Positions 19,190 to 28,817 of a DNA stretch of 64,000 bases are shown here, piece by piece. The stretch spans positions 33,181 through 97,180 of the forward strand of contig JAFGHD010000020.1 in NCBI GenBank assembly GCA_016939365.1, given 5' to 3'. Position numbers and translations under genes: made by a program. Position 1 is the stretch's first letter; each line of letters opens with the position of its first letter. A model generated the notes under the pieces. It made no database searches. It was not told the origin of the DNA and saw only the letters and a program-made list of their open reading frames with translations. Source of the DNA: Bacteroidales bacterium. GTDB lineage: Bacteria; Bacteroidota; Bacteroidia; Bacteroidales; JAFGHD01.

Positions 19190-21553
19190 ATGAACAGGGG
19201 AGCATGCATAGCCCTGATATTGTTTTCATTGTCATATTACGCCTGCGCGCAAAGCGGTCTGATCATTACCGGAAAGATACTCGACGGGGATGAGTTGCAT
19301 CCTGTCCCCGGGGCGGAAATCATCCTGAACGAAAAATCTGTCGGAACACTAAGTGATGCCTATGGAAACTTCCGTCTGGACGGACTTTCATCCGGCACTA
19401 TCACATTAACGGTCAGGCATATCGGGTATAAGGTATTGCGAAAGAAGGTTGAGCTGGCGGATGAAAACATCGAGTACCTTACACTTTTGCTGACTCCTGA
19501 TATTAAAACATTATCTGAATTCGTACTCACTGATAAGGCACCCGGCCGAAGTCGTATACCGGGCAAGGCCATTCCGGTATCCCGCATGAGTCCTCTGACT
19601 GACGGAACCGTGCAGCATGATCTGGGAGATTATATGCGAAATGCCGCCAACATCTCCGGCATCAGGAAAGGTGCCATCGGCATTGATCCGGTGATCAGGG
19701 GATTCAAATACAGCCAGTTGAACGTCCAGATAAACGGAGGTCACAAGATCGAAGGGGGGTGCCCCAACCGGATGGACCCGGCAACTTCACATGTTGAAAT
19801 GGAAGACCTTGAATCTGTATCTGTGATAAAGGGGCCTTACGCATTGAGATTCGGCCCTTCGCTCGGTGGTGTCATCTCCCTGGAAACGCATATTCCGGTC
19901 ACGGCCAGTGATTTTTATACATCGGTTCATACCTTGCTGGGTTACGAAAGTAACTGGAACGGTTTCCGGGAACACCTGCGTGTTACTGCCGGCGGCAGGG
20001 GATACTTCCTCTCCATTACCGGGGGAAGGAAGGAATATGATGATTACAATGCGGGAACCGGAGATTTAATCCCCTCTTCATTCACAAGATACAACTTCAA
20101 ATTACAGGCGGGAGCCCTGCTGTCCGATCATCAGAAGCTGGTTCTGAGTGCAGAAGAGCAAAATGGCTATCATGTTGCATTTCCCGCCTTGCCCATGGAT
20201 GAACGGCGCGACCACACCCGCCTTGCCTCAATGGACTATTCTTACCTTCCGGAGGAAGGCCGGATCCGGTCAATCATTGCAAAAGCGTATTATTCCGTTA
20301 TCAATCATCTAATGGACAATAAAGAAAGACCCTCTTCGGATACCGTGACGGCGGTATCAGAGATCGATGCGGTGAACAGGGGAGTCCGTATGGAAGCAAG
20401 CCTGCATGCCGGTCAGGGAAATCTGACCCTGGGAGTGGATATTGAGAATATTCTGAAGGACGGTCAGAGGACCAAGTCGATGATCCTGCAACCTGCATTA
20501 CCGGTAAAAAGGGAAAGTCTTTGGAATAGAGGCGTTATTGTCAATACAGGTTTCTTCACGGATTATTCCCTGATGCTCGGAAGTTATGAAGTCACACTGG
20601 CCGCACGGCTGGATATAAACCATGCGGAATCAGGAGCACTTGAGGTCTTTGGCGGTAACCAGCAGGAGTTGTACAGGTTCGGTAAAGACTCGATCCGGTC
20701 GGATTTTCTGAATTTTAGTGTGAGTGCCGGTGTCCATAGGATGCTGAATGAGTATGTCTCGTTTTCACTTGCACTGGGAAGAGGTGTCAGAAGCCCCGAT
20801 ATGACAGAACGATTTATTATCCTTCTTCCGATCGGTTACGATCCCTTTGATTATCTGGGGAATCCTGCCCTTAAACCTGAAACCAACAACCAGATTGACA
20901 TCGGCCTGAAATATCAGCAGCCGCAATGGGGTGAAGCCGGTTTGACCTGCTTCTACTCCCTTGTGGAAAATTTTATTACAGGACAAATCATTCCACCCTC
21001 CGTTCAGAAGCCTCTGTCCAAAGACGTTGTGGGAGTAAAAAAATTCCACAACGGGGGCCTTGCCAGGCTAAGGGGATTCGAAATGGAATATACCTCCCCT
21101 GGCAGCCTGCTGATCTCGGGAGGTATCCGCGCATCTTTCACATACGGTACTATCGCTGAAGCGGTGCAATATACCACCGACGGACAGGGTGATCCCACAG
21201 GACAGGAGGTGATCGCGAATGATGCACTGTCTGAAATACCACCCTTTGAAGCAAGTGGGTTCATTCAGGGGAACATCGCAGGAGGCAAACTGAAACCCAA
21301 AATCTCCTGCAGGCTGGTAGCTCCCCAGAATCATGTTTCAGAAGTACAGTATGAAAAAAAGACACCCGGCTTCATCGTGGCGAACATCGCCTTCATCGCC
21401 AGGCTTAACGGGCATATCGAAATAAACGGGGGGGTGAACAATCTGTTCGATGCATCCTATTATGAACATCTGAACCGGAACATCATAGGTTCGGAATTGC
21501 CGTTATATGAACCCGGCCGTGTTTTTTATATCAACCTGGTTTTTTCATTATGA
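19190..21553 (+). CDS. TonB-dependent receptor, predicted copper-related (OprC-like CPNRM plug motif)
   Basis: Signal peptide, carboxypeptidase-like domain, plug with INGGHKIEGGCPNRMDPATSHVEMEDLESVSVIKGP, C-terminal beta-barrel ending ...GRVFYINLVFSL. Confidence 0.88.
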   Translation: MNRGACIALILFSLSYYACAQSGLIITGKILDGDELHPVPGAEIILNEKSVGTLSDAYGNFRLDGLSSGTITLTVRHIGYKVLRKKVELADENIEYLTLLLTPDIKTLSEFVLTDKAPGRSRIPGKAIPVSRMSPLTDGTVQHDLGDYMRNAANISGIRKGAIGIDPVIRGFKYSQLNVQINGGHKIEGGCPNRMDPATSHVEMEDLESVSVIKGPYALRFGPSLGGVISLETHIPVTASDFYTSVHTLLGYESNWNGFREHLRVTAGGRGYFLSITGGRKEYDDYNAGTGDLIPSSFTRYNFKLQAGALLSDHQKLVLSAEEQNGYHVAFPALPMDERRDHTRLASMDYSYLPEEGRIRSIIAKAYYSVINHLMDNKERPSSDTVTAVSEIDAVNRGVRMEASLHAGQGNLTLGVDIENILKDGQRTKSMILQPALPVKRESLWNRGVIVNTGFFTDYSLMLGSYEVTLAARLDINHAESGALEVFGGNQQELYRFGKDSIRSDFLNFSVSAGVHRMLNEYVSFSLALGRGVRSPDMTERFIILLPIGYDPFDYLGNPALKPETNNQIDIGLKYQQPQWGEAGLTCFYSLVENFITGQIIPPSVQKPLSKDVVGVKKFHNGGLARLRGFEMEYTSPGSLLISGGIRASFTYGTIAEAVQYTTDGQGDPTGQEVIANDALSEIPPFEASGFIQGNIAGGKLKPKISCRLVAPQNHVSEVQYEKKTPGFIVANIAFIARLNGHIEINGGVNNLFDASYYEHLNRNIIGSELPLYEPGRVFYINLVFSL

Positions 21554-21567
21554 CAGTAATACACCAC

Positions 21568-21933
21568 ATGAAAACCCTGATCATACTGAATATGATCATC
21601 ATCCTGGCTGCAATGTTGGGGTGCACCCGTTATGACGAAAAATTGGCGGTCGAGTATAGTATCTCCAAATCCTATTCGGATGTCAATGTTCAATTCCGTG
21701 ATGGGGATGGTGTTTTACGCGACACGATAATTCATTTGCAGAGCATTGAGGATCAATGGCAATACCATTTTGAGGCCAGACGGGGAGATATAGTGTATGT
21801 ATCGGCCATCTACTTCGATTCCTCATCCACTGTCACGGCAGGAATCCTATTGGAAGGCAAACTGTTCAAACAGGGAAGCAGCAATAAGGAACCCGGAAAA
21901 TACGTTACTGTATCCGGGACGGTACCCTATTAA
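21568..21933 (+). CDS. small predicted lipoprotein
   Basis: MKTLIILNMIIILAAMLGC; alternative start at 21550 overlaps the receptor stop (ATGA). Confidence 0.65.
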   Translation: MKTLIILNMIIILAAMLGCTRYDEKLAVEYSISKSYSDVNVQFRDGDGVLRDTIIHLQSIEDQWQYHFEARRGDIVYVSAIYFDSSSTVTAGILLEGKLFKQGSSNKEPGKYVTVSGTVPY

Positions 21934-21941
21934 ACAACCAG

Positions 21942-22751
21942 ATGGAACGTCTCATTAAATTATTATTCATAGCCGCAGCGGGTATCGCCCTTCTGGCAGG
22001 TTGCAAGAAAGAGACAAAAATCACCGAAGTGAGCAGCGGCAAGATCATCATTTGTTTTGATCACCGGGTGGATGACCTGCCCATGGTCCGTGACTCCCTG
22101 ATGTACACCAATGAGGCGGGCAATCCATACATGATCAATGAAATTCAATATTTCATTTCAGACTTCACCCTTTATGGTGCCGGCGGAAGCCAGGTGGTCA
22201 TCGATGATTGGAAAGACATCCATTATGTGGATACGGATATTCCCGAAACATGGACATGGGAAGTCTATGACGAGATACCCCAGGGATGGTACGATTCTGT
22301 TTCCTTCACCTTCGGCATCACTGCCGAAAAAAATAAATCGTTCATGTATGTCAATCCTCCCGAAAGGGATATGTTCTGGCCGGAATATCTGGGAGGGGGA
22401 TACCACTACCTGAAACTGAACGGCAAATGGCTGCCGGCAGGTCAGGCATACCAGACCAGGCCCTTTGATTTCCACCTCGGTATCGGTCAGATATACTTCA
22501 GCTATCCCGACTCCATCACCGGATATGTGCAAAACTATTTCACGGTATGTCCTCCGGGTTCTGCCCTTCAGGTGATCAATGGCCAATCCACGAAATTCAA
22601 CATCGTCATGAATATTGAAAACTGGTTCAAGGAGCCCCATATTTATGATCATGACCAATGGGGCGGTTATATCATGCAGAACCAGGATGCCATGGCTTTG
22701 GCAAGGGAAAACGGACACAATGTATTCACTTTGGAACTGTGCAAAAAATGA
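21942..22751 (+). CDS. MbnP-like lipoprotein
   Basis: Lipobox LLAGC; NEIQYFISDFTLYG, DMFWPEYLGGGYHYLKLNGKW and FNIVMNIENWFKEP resemble the MbnP family; located next to an MbnH-like gene. Confidence 0.75.
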   Translation: MERLIKLLFIAAAGIALLAGCKKETKITEVSSGKIIICFDHRVDDLPMVRDSLMYTNEAGNPYMINEIQYFISDFTLYGAGGSQVVIDDWKDIHYVDTDIPETWTWEVYDEIPQGWYDSVSFTFGITAEKNKSFMYVNPPERDMFWPEYLGGGYHYLKLNGKWLPAGQAYQTRPFDFHLGIGQIYFSYPDSITGYVQNYFTVCPPGSALQVINGQSTKFNIVMNIENWFKEPHIYDHDQWGGYIMQNQDAMALARENGHNVFTLELCKK

Positions 22752-23404
22752 ATACCTACAGGCTGCTGTCCGGCATGGTTATTCTGTTATGGGGTTTCCT
22801 TCCAGGGTGCAGGGAAAAAGATGACATTCCTCCTGTGATCACATTGAAGGGAAGCGGTTACATGACCACCGAACTCAACCAGCCATTTTCCGATCCCGGT
22901 GTTACTGCAACAGATGATTCGGATGGAGATATTACGTCAAGGGTATACGTTGAAAGTGATCTGGACATCGACCGGGTGGGGATTTACAATCATGTTTACC
23001 GGGTGACTGATCAATCCGGTAATACAGCCAATCCGTTGGTCCGGGAAATTGAGGTGGTTAACGGATCGAGGCAATACGAAGGCAACTATAACGGAACAGA
23101 TAAAGGAATGTTCCCGGATGCGGACAGCCTGGCCTTCAGCACATATCTACGGTTTGATTCCACACTGAATCACAGAATGATCTTCTCCGGTTTCGGAGGG
23201 CAATCCGGCTGGGTTGTGATGGCAGATATCTCCGGGGGATTGATGATCATTCCCTTTCAGGTAATCCAGGATTCTCTGGGTGGGTTCAATATCCAGGGGG
23301 CGGGCACGGTCAGCGACACCCTGATTGAAATGAATTATACACGTGAAACAGAAACAGAAATTCTTCTGAGAAATGCCGTTTTCAACAAAATACCGAAAGG
23401 ATAA
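22748..23404 (+). CDS. lipoprotein with DUF5011-like immunoglobulin-type domain
   Basis: PPVITLKGSGYMTTELNQPFSDPGVTATDDSDGDITSRV...GIYNHVYRVTDQSGNTA; lipobox LPGC; ATG overlaps the MbnP-like stop by 4 bp. Confidence 0.75.
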   Translation: MNTYRLLSGMVILLWGFLPGCREKDDIPPVITLKGSGYMTTELNQPFSDPGVTATDDSDGDITSRVYVESDLDIDRVGIYNHVYRVTDQSGNTANPLVREIEVVNGSRQYEGNYNGTDKGMFPDADSLAFSTYLRFDSTLNHRMIFSGFGGQSGWVVMADISGGLMIIPFQVIQDSLGGFNIQGAGTVSDTLIEMNYTRETETEILLRNAVFNKIPKG

Positions 23405-23417
23405 ATATGGCCTTCAA

Positions 23418-24581
23418 ATGCCAGGTTTGTTCCCGGTAGCGGTCATTGTCGCTTCATTGATTTTCAGTTGCAGCAAAAAGGATGACGGCACGGAACCAGA
23501 ACAGCCCTATCAACCACATCCATACTCCCTGGAAATACCCTATGGATTTCCCACCCAGTTGAATATTCCTTCAGACAACCCGCTCACAGAAGAAGGGGTG
23601 GCATTGGGAAGATACCTTTTTTATGACGGCAGGCTGGGGGGACGCGACCACCCCGACTCCCTGATGAGCTGTGCCACATGCCATCTTCAGCAAAATGCTT
23701 TCGAATGTGGTACGGATCACCCGGTATATACCAACGGATTTACCCATGGCATCAACGGTAAACCGACTCCCCATGTAATGCTGCCGTTGTTCAATCTCGT
23801 CTGGAACAGTAACGGTTATTTCTGGAATGGCCTTGTCGGTCCCGACAATCCAGACGAGCATTACCGGAATATCGAGGATATAGTATGGATGGGTGTAGTG
23901 GTCGAGCACGAAATGGACAGCGATACGAACCGTGTCAGGGAACTCATACAGTCCATACCGGGCTATCCCGACCTGTTTGAAAAAGCGTTCGGGTCGCGCC
24001 AGGTAACGATGCGGAATATCGGAAGGGCCGTTGCACAATTCATCAGGACGATCACATCGGCCGAATCAAAATTCGACAGGTATCTGCGCGGGGAAGAACA
24101 GCTCTCTCCGCAGGAGTTGAATGGATTTGTTCTTTTTACCACTGAAGAGGGGGCAGACTGTTTCCACTGCCATGGCGGCTCGGGAAATCCCCTTTTTACG
24201 ACCAACAAGTTTTACAATAACGGCAAGGATTCATTGTTTACCGGACCGTATGAGGATCCAAGGGACCGGTATCATGTCACCGGCGACCCCATGGACCTGG
24301 GCGCATACAAAGCCCCAACCCTGAGAAATATCATCTTTACTGCACCCTATATGCATGACGGCCGTTTCGCTACACTAGACTCTGTAATCCATTTTTACAA
24401 TACCAGTCTGGTCTGGTCACCCTATATCGATCCTCTGATGCATCATATTGCCAATGGCGGAACACAGATGATTCCCCAGGAAGTCAGCGATCTGAAAGCC
24501 TTCATTCTTTCACTTACCGATTATCAGATCCTCAGCGACCCCGACCTGGGTCCTCCTGAGAAGTTTCCCGACGAGGAGTAG
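23418..24581 (+). CDS. MbnH-like di-heme cytochrome c peroxidase (MauG superfamily)
   Basis: Two CXXCH motifs (CATCH, CFHCH), KAPTLRNIIFTAPYMHDGRFATLDSVIHFYN signature and lipobox FSC; alternative upstream start at 23373. Confidence 0.88.
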   Translation: MPGLFPVAVIVASLIFSCSKKDDGTEPEQPYQPHPYSLEIPYGFPTQLNIPSDNPLTEEGVALGRYLFYDGRLGGRDHPDSLMSCATCHLQQNAFECGTDHPVYTNGFTHGINGKPTPHVMLPLFNLVWNSNGYFWNGLVGPDNPDEHYRNIEDIVWMGVVVEHEMDSDTNRVRELIQSIPGYPDLFEKAFGSRQVTMRNIGRAVAQFIRTITSAESKFDRYLRGEEQLSPQELNGFVLFTTEEGADCFHCHGGSGNPLFTTNKFYNNGKDSLFTGPYEDPRDRYHVTGDPMDLGAYKAPTLRNIIFTAPYMHDGRFATLDSVIHFYNTSLVWSPYIDPLMHHIANGGTQMIPQEVSDLKAFILSLTDYQILSDPDLGPPEKFPDEE

Positions 24582-24741
24582 TCTGTTCTCATCGGAAACA
24601 CACTCACGAGGCAAACGGATACCTGGAATTATCGGCAAATGCCAGACAAAGAGAAGTAGGAACGTTTTTCATTGAATCCAAAAGTTCTATTTTCGTCCTT
24701 CCTTAAGAGGATATTAATCCCTGATCAACACTTTGAAACTG

Positions 24742-25401
24742 ATGCAGAAATCAGGCAGACTGGCACGATGGCTTGGAAGACTGTCGTTTTTAATCCTGTT
24801 CCTATTGGCAGCCGACATTATTGCAATGTTCATTTACTACCATATGGTAAAGAACTTTATCGCCAGCCAGCCTCAACAATTCCGTGCCGATGTTGCAGTG
24901 ATATTCTATGGTGATACCAAGGATGGAGAGCTTGGTGATGACAGCAGGCTTCGTGCAGACAAGGGGCTTGAACTTTACCGGAGCGGGAGCATCAGTTATT
25001 TCATTTGCGCAGGGGGATACCGGAACGGCCAGCTCTCCATTCGTCCGCACATGATGAAGGAATACCTTGAAGACCGGGATGTTGATCCGGCACGGATTTA
25101 TTATGACTCCCTCTCATTCAACACCATAACGAACTGGGAGGAGGCCCAAAAGATCATCAGCCGGCGGGGCTTTCAGAGAATTGCAGTTGTCAGTGCCCCT
25201 TGGCACGTCTATCGTATAGCAAAGATGATCGGAGATGATTCGGTCATTTTTTCAGCCTATGATTGCCGGTTGCATACACTGATTGATTACTGGGAGTTGG
25301 TCGGAGATATTCATCATGAGTGGATCAGTCTCTCTCTTTCGGCGTTGCTTGATAACACGACACGGAACAGGCTGGTTGGCTGGATCAGGGAAAATATTTA
25401 A
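24742..25401 (+). CDS. YdcF/SanA family protein (DUF218)
   Basis: One TM, VIFYGDTKDGELGDDSRLRADKGLELYRSG, FICAGG, IAVVSAPWHVYRI. Confidence 0.82.
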   Translation: MQKSGRLARWLGRLSFLILFLLAADIIAMFIYYHMVKNFIASQPQQFRADVAVIFYGDTKDGELGDDSRLRADKGLELYRSGSISYFICAGGYRNGQLSIRPHMMKEYLEDRDVDPARIYYDSLSFNTITNWEEAQKIISRRGFQRIAVVSAPWHVYRIAKMIGDDSVIFSAYDCRLHTLIDYWELVGDIHHEWISLSLSALLDNTTRNRLVGWIRENI

Positions 25402-25406
25402 GGGCA

Positions 25407-26327
25407 ATGAACAAGCAGGTCAAGGCCATTATGATGACCCTGGTGGTAATACTCTTCTGGTCCACTATTGCTTCCGCTTTTAAAATCTCCCTGCGGTACC
25501 TGCCTTTCCATCAATTGTTGCTACAGTCCACATTCGTTGCATGCATAATTCTATTTATCATAATCACCACAACAGGCAAGGTTGGCATGCTGAAACGCCT
25601 GAACCGGAAAGACATCCTACATTCCGCTTTCATGGGATTGCTCAATCCTTTCCTGTATTATCTCGTGTTGCTGAAAGCCTATTCATTACTGAAGGCCCAG
25701 GAGGCCGGTACCCTGAACTATATCTGGCCCGTAACCCTGGTACTTCTTTCCATTCCACTGCTCAGGCAGAGGATCTCGTGGACAGGCATGGCCGCAATAT
25801 TGATCAGTTTCTCAGGCATAGTGGTCATTTCCACCCAAGGAAACATCTCTTCACTAAAGTTCAGCGATCCGCTGGGTGTCGGGCTGGCACTGTGCAGTTC
25901 GGTTTTCTGGTCGCTTTACTGGATCCTCAATATGAAGAGCCGAACAGATGAAGTGGTCAAGCTTTTTCTCAACTTTCTCTTCGGTTTCATATATCTTGCC
26001 ATTTCGGTGCCCCTCCTTTTTGAAATGAGCATACCTCATCTCTATGGAATGGCAGGCAGCATATATATTGGTATTTTTGAGATGGGGCTGACCTTCGTGC
26101 TCTGGCTCAGGGCGTTGAAAATGGCAAACCATACAGCGGCCCTCGCAAACCTGATATTTCTTTCACCATTCCTATCCCTGATCATCATTAGGTTTTCTGT
26201 TGGCGAGCTCATCCTGCCCTCCACCATCATGGGATTGATACTTATCACGGTGGGAATTATCCTGCAGCAGAACTGGGGAAACCAACGGATTCATCCCACC
26301 AGTCCCGGCTCAGGCAGGGATGAGTGA
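25407..26327 (+). CDS. EamA/DMT family transporter
   Basis: About 10 TM segments; LFWSTIASAFKISLRY, YLVLLKAYSLLKAQEAGTLNYIWPV. Confidence 0.9.
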   Translation: MNKQVKAIMMTLVVILFWSTIASAFKISLRYLPFHQLLLQSTFVACIILFIIITTTGKVGMLKRLNRKDILHSAFMGLLNPFLYYLVLLKAYSLLKAQEAGTLNYIWPVTLVLLSIPLLRQRISWTGMAAILISFSGIVVISTQGNISSLKFSDPLGVGLALCSSVFWSLYWILNMKSRTDEVVKLFLNFLFGFIYLAISVPLLFEMSIPHLYGMAGSIYIGIFEMGLTFVLWLRALKMANHTAALANLIFLSPFLSLIIIRFSVGELILPSTIMGLILITVGIILQQNWGNQRIHPTSPGSGRDE

Positions 26328-26357
26328 AATATTCATATTATTGCGAATCAGATTGGA

Positions 26358-28817
26358 TCAGGAGGGTTTGATTTTGGTGGGGATTGAGAAGTAGAATGTG
26401 GATCCTTCACCCAGGCGCGAAACGACCCACAACTTACCCCCGAGAAGGCCCGCAAGTTGCCTGGAAATAGCGAGGCCCAATCCTGTACCTCCATAGCGCC
26501 GGGTATGGGAATCATCCCCCTGCATGAACCGTTCGAATACCTTGTCGATCTTATCCTCCGGTATACCGGGTCCCGTATCGCGAACGAAGAAAACGAAATG
26601 GTTTTCGCCCTCAGTATTATCCGTTTCGTATCCGAATTCCACGCTCCCCTCCTCTGTGAACTTTAATCCGTTCCCGATCAGGTTATACATAATCTGCCTC
26701 ACCCTGTGCGGATCCGTATAACATATGGAGCTATGAGGCATCCCGGGTAGCCTGAGATCCAGCTTTACCGCACGGGTGGTACGTGTCCGATCCATTTCTT
26801 CAAACAATCCGGTCATCAATTCCCTCATATCACATTCAGCAAATGAGAGATTCAGCTGTCCTGCCTCGATCTTTGAAATATCAACAATATCATTGATGAT
26901 GTGCATCAGAGTATTGCTTCCGTTAATGATATATTGAAGGTATTCCCTGGATTTCCTGGCAGAGAGGCCCTGATCCAGGAGCAGGTGTGCAAACCCCACC
27001 AGGGAATTCATCGGGGTCCTGATCTCGTGTGACATGTTTGCCAGAAAGGCTGATTTCAGCCGGTCCGATTCTTCGGCCTTATCCCTGGCCATTTTGAGCT
27101 CTTCGATAAACCGGCTTCGCTCAGTCACATCAATGATATTTGTGACCACTGCAACCGAGTTTCCCCTGGAATCCCTGATTGAGGCACTGGAAAGCTCGGC
27201 GATGAATGAGGTATCGTCACTGCGAAGCAATCTGTAATCATTCCGGACATTCTTGCCCTGTATCATGGCTTTCCTGAAGTTTTCCGCTGCCAGTGTCCTG
27301 TCCTCCCGGGGAATGAAATCCGTTATGTTTTTTCCGATAATCTGATCCCTGGAGTCAAGTCTGAAAAGCTTTAGTCCTGCAGGATTGCAGTCAATAATGA
27401 CACCGTTTGCATCGGCCAGTGAAATGCCGTGCGGCGAGGATGTAAAGATTTGCCTCAGGGTCTCCTGGTCTTTCTGAAGGGTTTCCTCAGCTTTCCTGAT
27501 CTGCCTGTTCATCCTGAAAAGCAGAAAGGAAATGATCAGCAATGCAATGGAAAAGCCGACGATTCCGGCAATGATCATGTTTTTCCTGTGCAGTGCATCC
27601 CTGTTGTGGGCGATCTCCAGGTCCTTAAGTTGCTGATCGCTTGTCAGACGATCAATTTCGCTCTCCATCCTTCCGGTCTGGTATGCATTCTGGATTTCGA
27701 TGAGACGGTTGTTGTAACGCTGGTTTTCAAGGCTGTCCTGGAATTTATCATACATCAGATACTGCTCAAATGCTGAGGCATAATCACCCTGTCTTTCAAA
27801 GAGTACACTGAAATTCTTTCTGATGTTTTTCAGATCATTGATATCCCCTGTTTTCTGAGCATCAGCCAAAGCCCTGGAAAGGAAATCACCTGCAGCGGAA
27901 TATTCTCCCTTTTCAATATACACCTGGGCAATATTATTCAATATCAGCGCACTCTCCAGTCCGATCTGCCGGTTTTGCCTGAGCGCTTCCTCGTAATAAT
28001 AGACTGCCCGGTCAAAATCCTTCCGGAGATAATGGATCCTTCCCAGGTTATTATATACATTGGCAAGACCTTCGGGGTTATCAGAATCACGAATTGCCGC
28101 AATGGACCTGATGAAATGCTCCCGGGCTGTTTCCAGATCACCCTTGTCCATATGGATCATCCCGATATTACTGAGCAATATATGTATGAATGCCTTGTTC
28201 TTCAAATGCTCTGCATAATCGAGGGCTGTCCGGAAGTTCGCAAGTGCCTCATCCAGACTGCCGATGGAATAGTAAATGGATCCGATATTGTTAAACGAAC
28301 TGATCTCTGACAAAGAATCATGCATGGCTTTTTTCATTTTAAGGGAATGAAGGTGATATTCGAGGGAGCGACGGTACAATCCCATCCTGTTAAACACCAC
28401 CCCGAGGTTATTGGAGGCTTTTGCCATGCCCATGGTATCACCGAGGGTCCGGTAGATCGTTAGGCTCGAATCATAATATCTGAAGGCAAAGTCATTTTCA
28501 CCCGTATAATAATGGATATTACCGGCATTCTTCAGGGCATTTGCAAGTGCGGCCCGATCACCTGACTTCCTGGCCAAGGACAAGGCTGAATCAGCCAGTA
28601 TAAGGGCGGACTCGGACGATCGGCCGGTCATCCCGGCTGATAAACTGATCAGGCTTTCCACTCTTTTTAACAAGGAGCTGTCCGTGCTATTACCCGAACC
28701 GGCAGCCTGTGGCATCGCAAAAACCGGGAGGAGTACCAGACAGATAATGGTGAAGCGGTTTAATCCCGAACCTGCAATTATCCTCGACTGCACTGTATGA
28801 GAAAGCCCAACATTCAT
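26358..28817 (-). CDS. sensor histidine kinase with TPR repeats, TM, PAS, HisKA and HATPase
   Basis: Repeated NNLGxxxxxxG TPR-like motifs; FLANMSHEIRTPMNSLVGFAHLL H-box; DTGPGIPEDKIDKVFERFMQGD; GTGLGLAISRQL. Confidence 0.92.
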   Translation of the reverse strand: MNVGLSHTVQSRIIAGSGLNRFTIICLVLLPVFAMPQAAGSGNSTDSSLLKRVESLISLSAGMTGRSSESALILADSALSLARKSGDRAALANALKNAGNIHYYTGENDFAFRYYDSSLTIYRTLGDTMGMAKASNNLGVVFNRMGLYRRSLEYHLHSLKMKKAMHDSLSEISSFNNIGSIYYSIGSLDEALANFRTALDYAEHLKNKAFIHILLSNIGMIHMDKGDLETAREHFIRSIAAIRDSDNPEGLANVYNNLGRIHYLRKDFDRAVYYYEEALRQNRQIGLESALILNNIAQVYIEKGEYSAAGDFLSRALADAQKTGDINDLKNIRKNFSVLFERQGDYASAFEQYLMYDKFQDSLENQRYNNRLIEIQNAYQTGRMESEIDRLTSDQQLKDLEIAHNRDALHRKNMIIAGIVGFSIALLIISFLLFRMNRQIRKAEETLQKDQETLRQIFTSSPHGISLADANGVIIDCNPAGLKLFRLDSRDQIIGKNITDFIPREDRTLAAENFRKAMIQGKNVRNDYRLLRSDDTSFIAELSSASIRDSRGNSVAVVTNIIDVTERSRFIEELKMARDKAEESDRLKSAFLANMSHEIRTPMNSLVGFAHLLLDQGLSARKSREYLQYIINGSNTLMHIINDIVDISKIEAGQLNLSFAECDMRELMTGLFEEMDRTRTTRAVKLDLRLPGMPHSSICYTDPHRVRQIMYNLIGNGLKFTEEGSVEFGYETDNTEGENHFVFFVRDTGPGIPEDKIDKVFERFMQGDDSHTRRYGGTGLGLAISRQLAGLLGGKLWVVSRLGEGSTFYFSIPTKIKPS

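Noticed and set aside
19190-24581. Methanobactin biosynthesis locus
   Set aside because: MbnP/MbnH-like genes are present, but no mbnB/mbnC homologues or plausible mbnA precursor were seen near them, so only a copper partner system is claimed.
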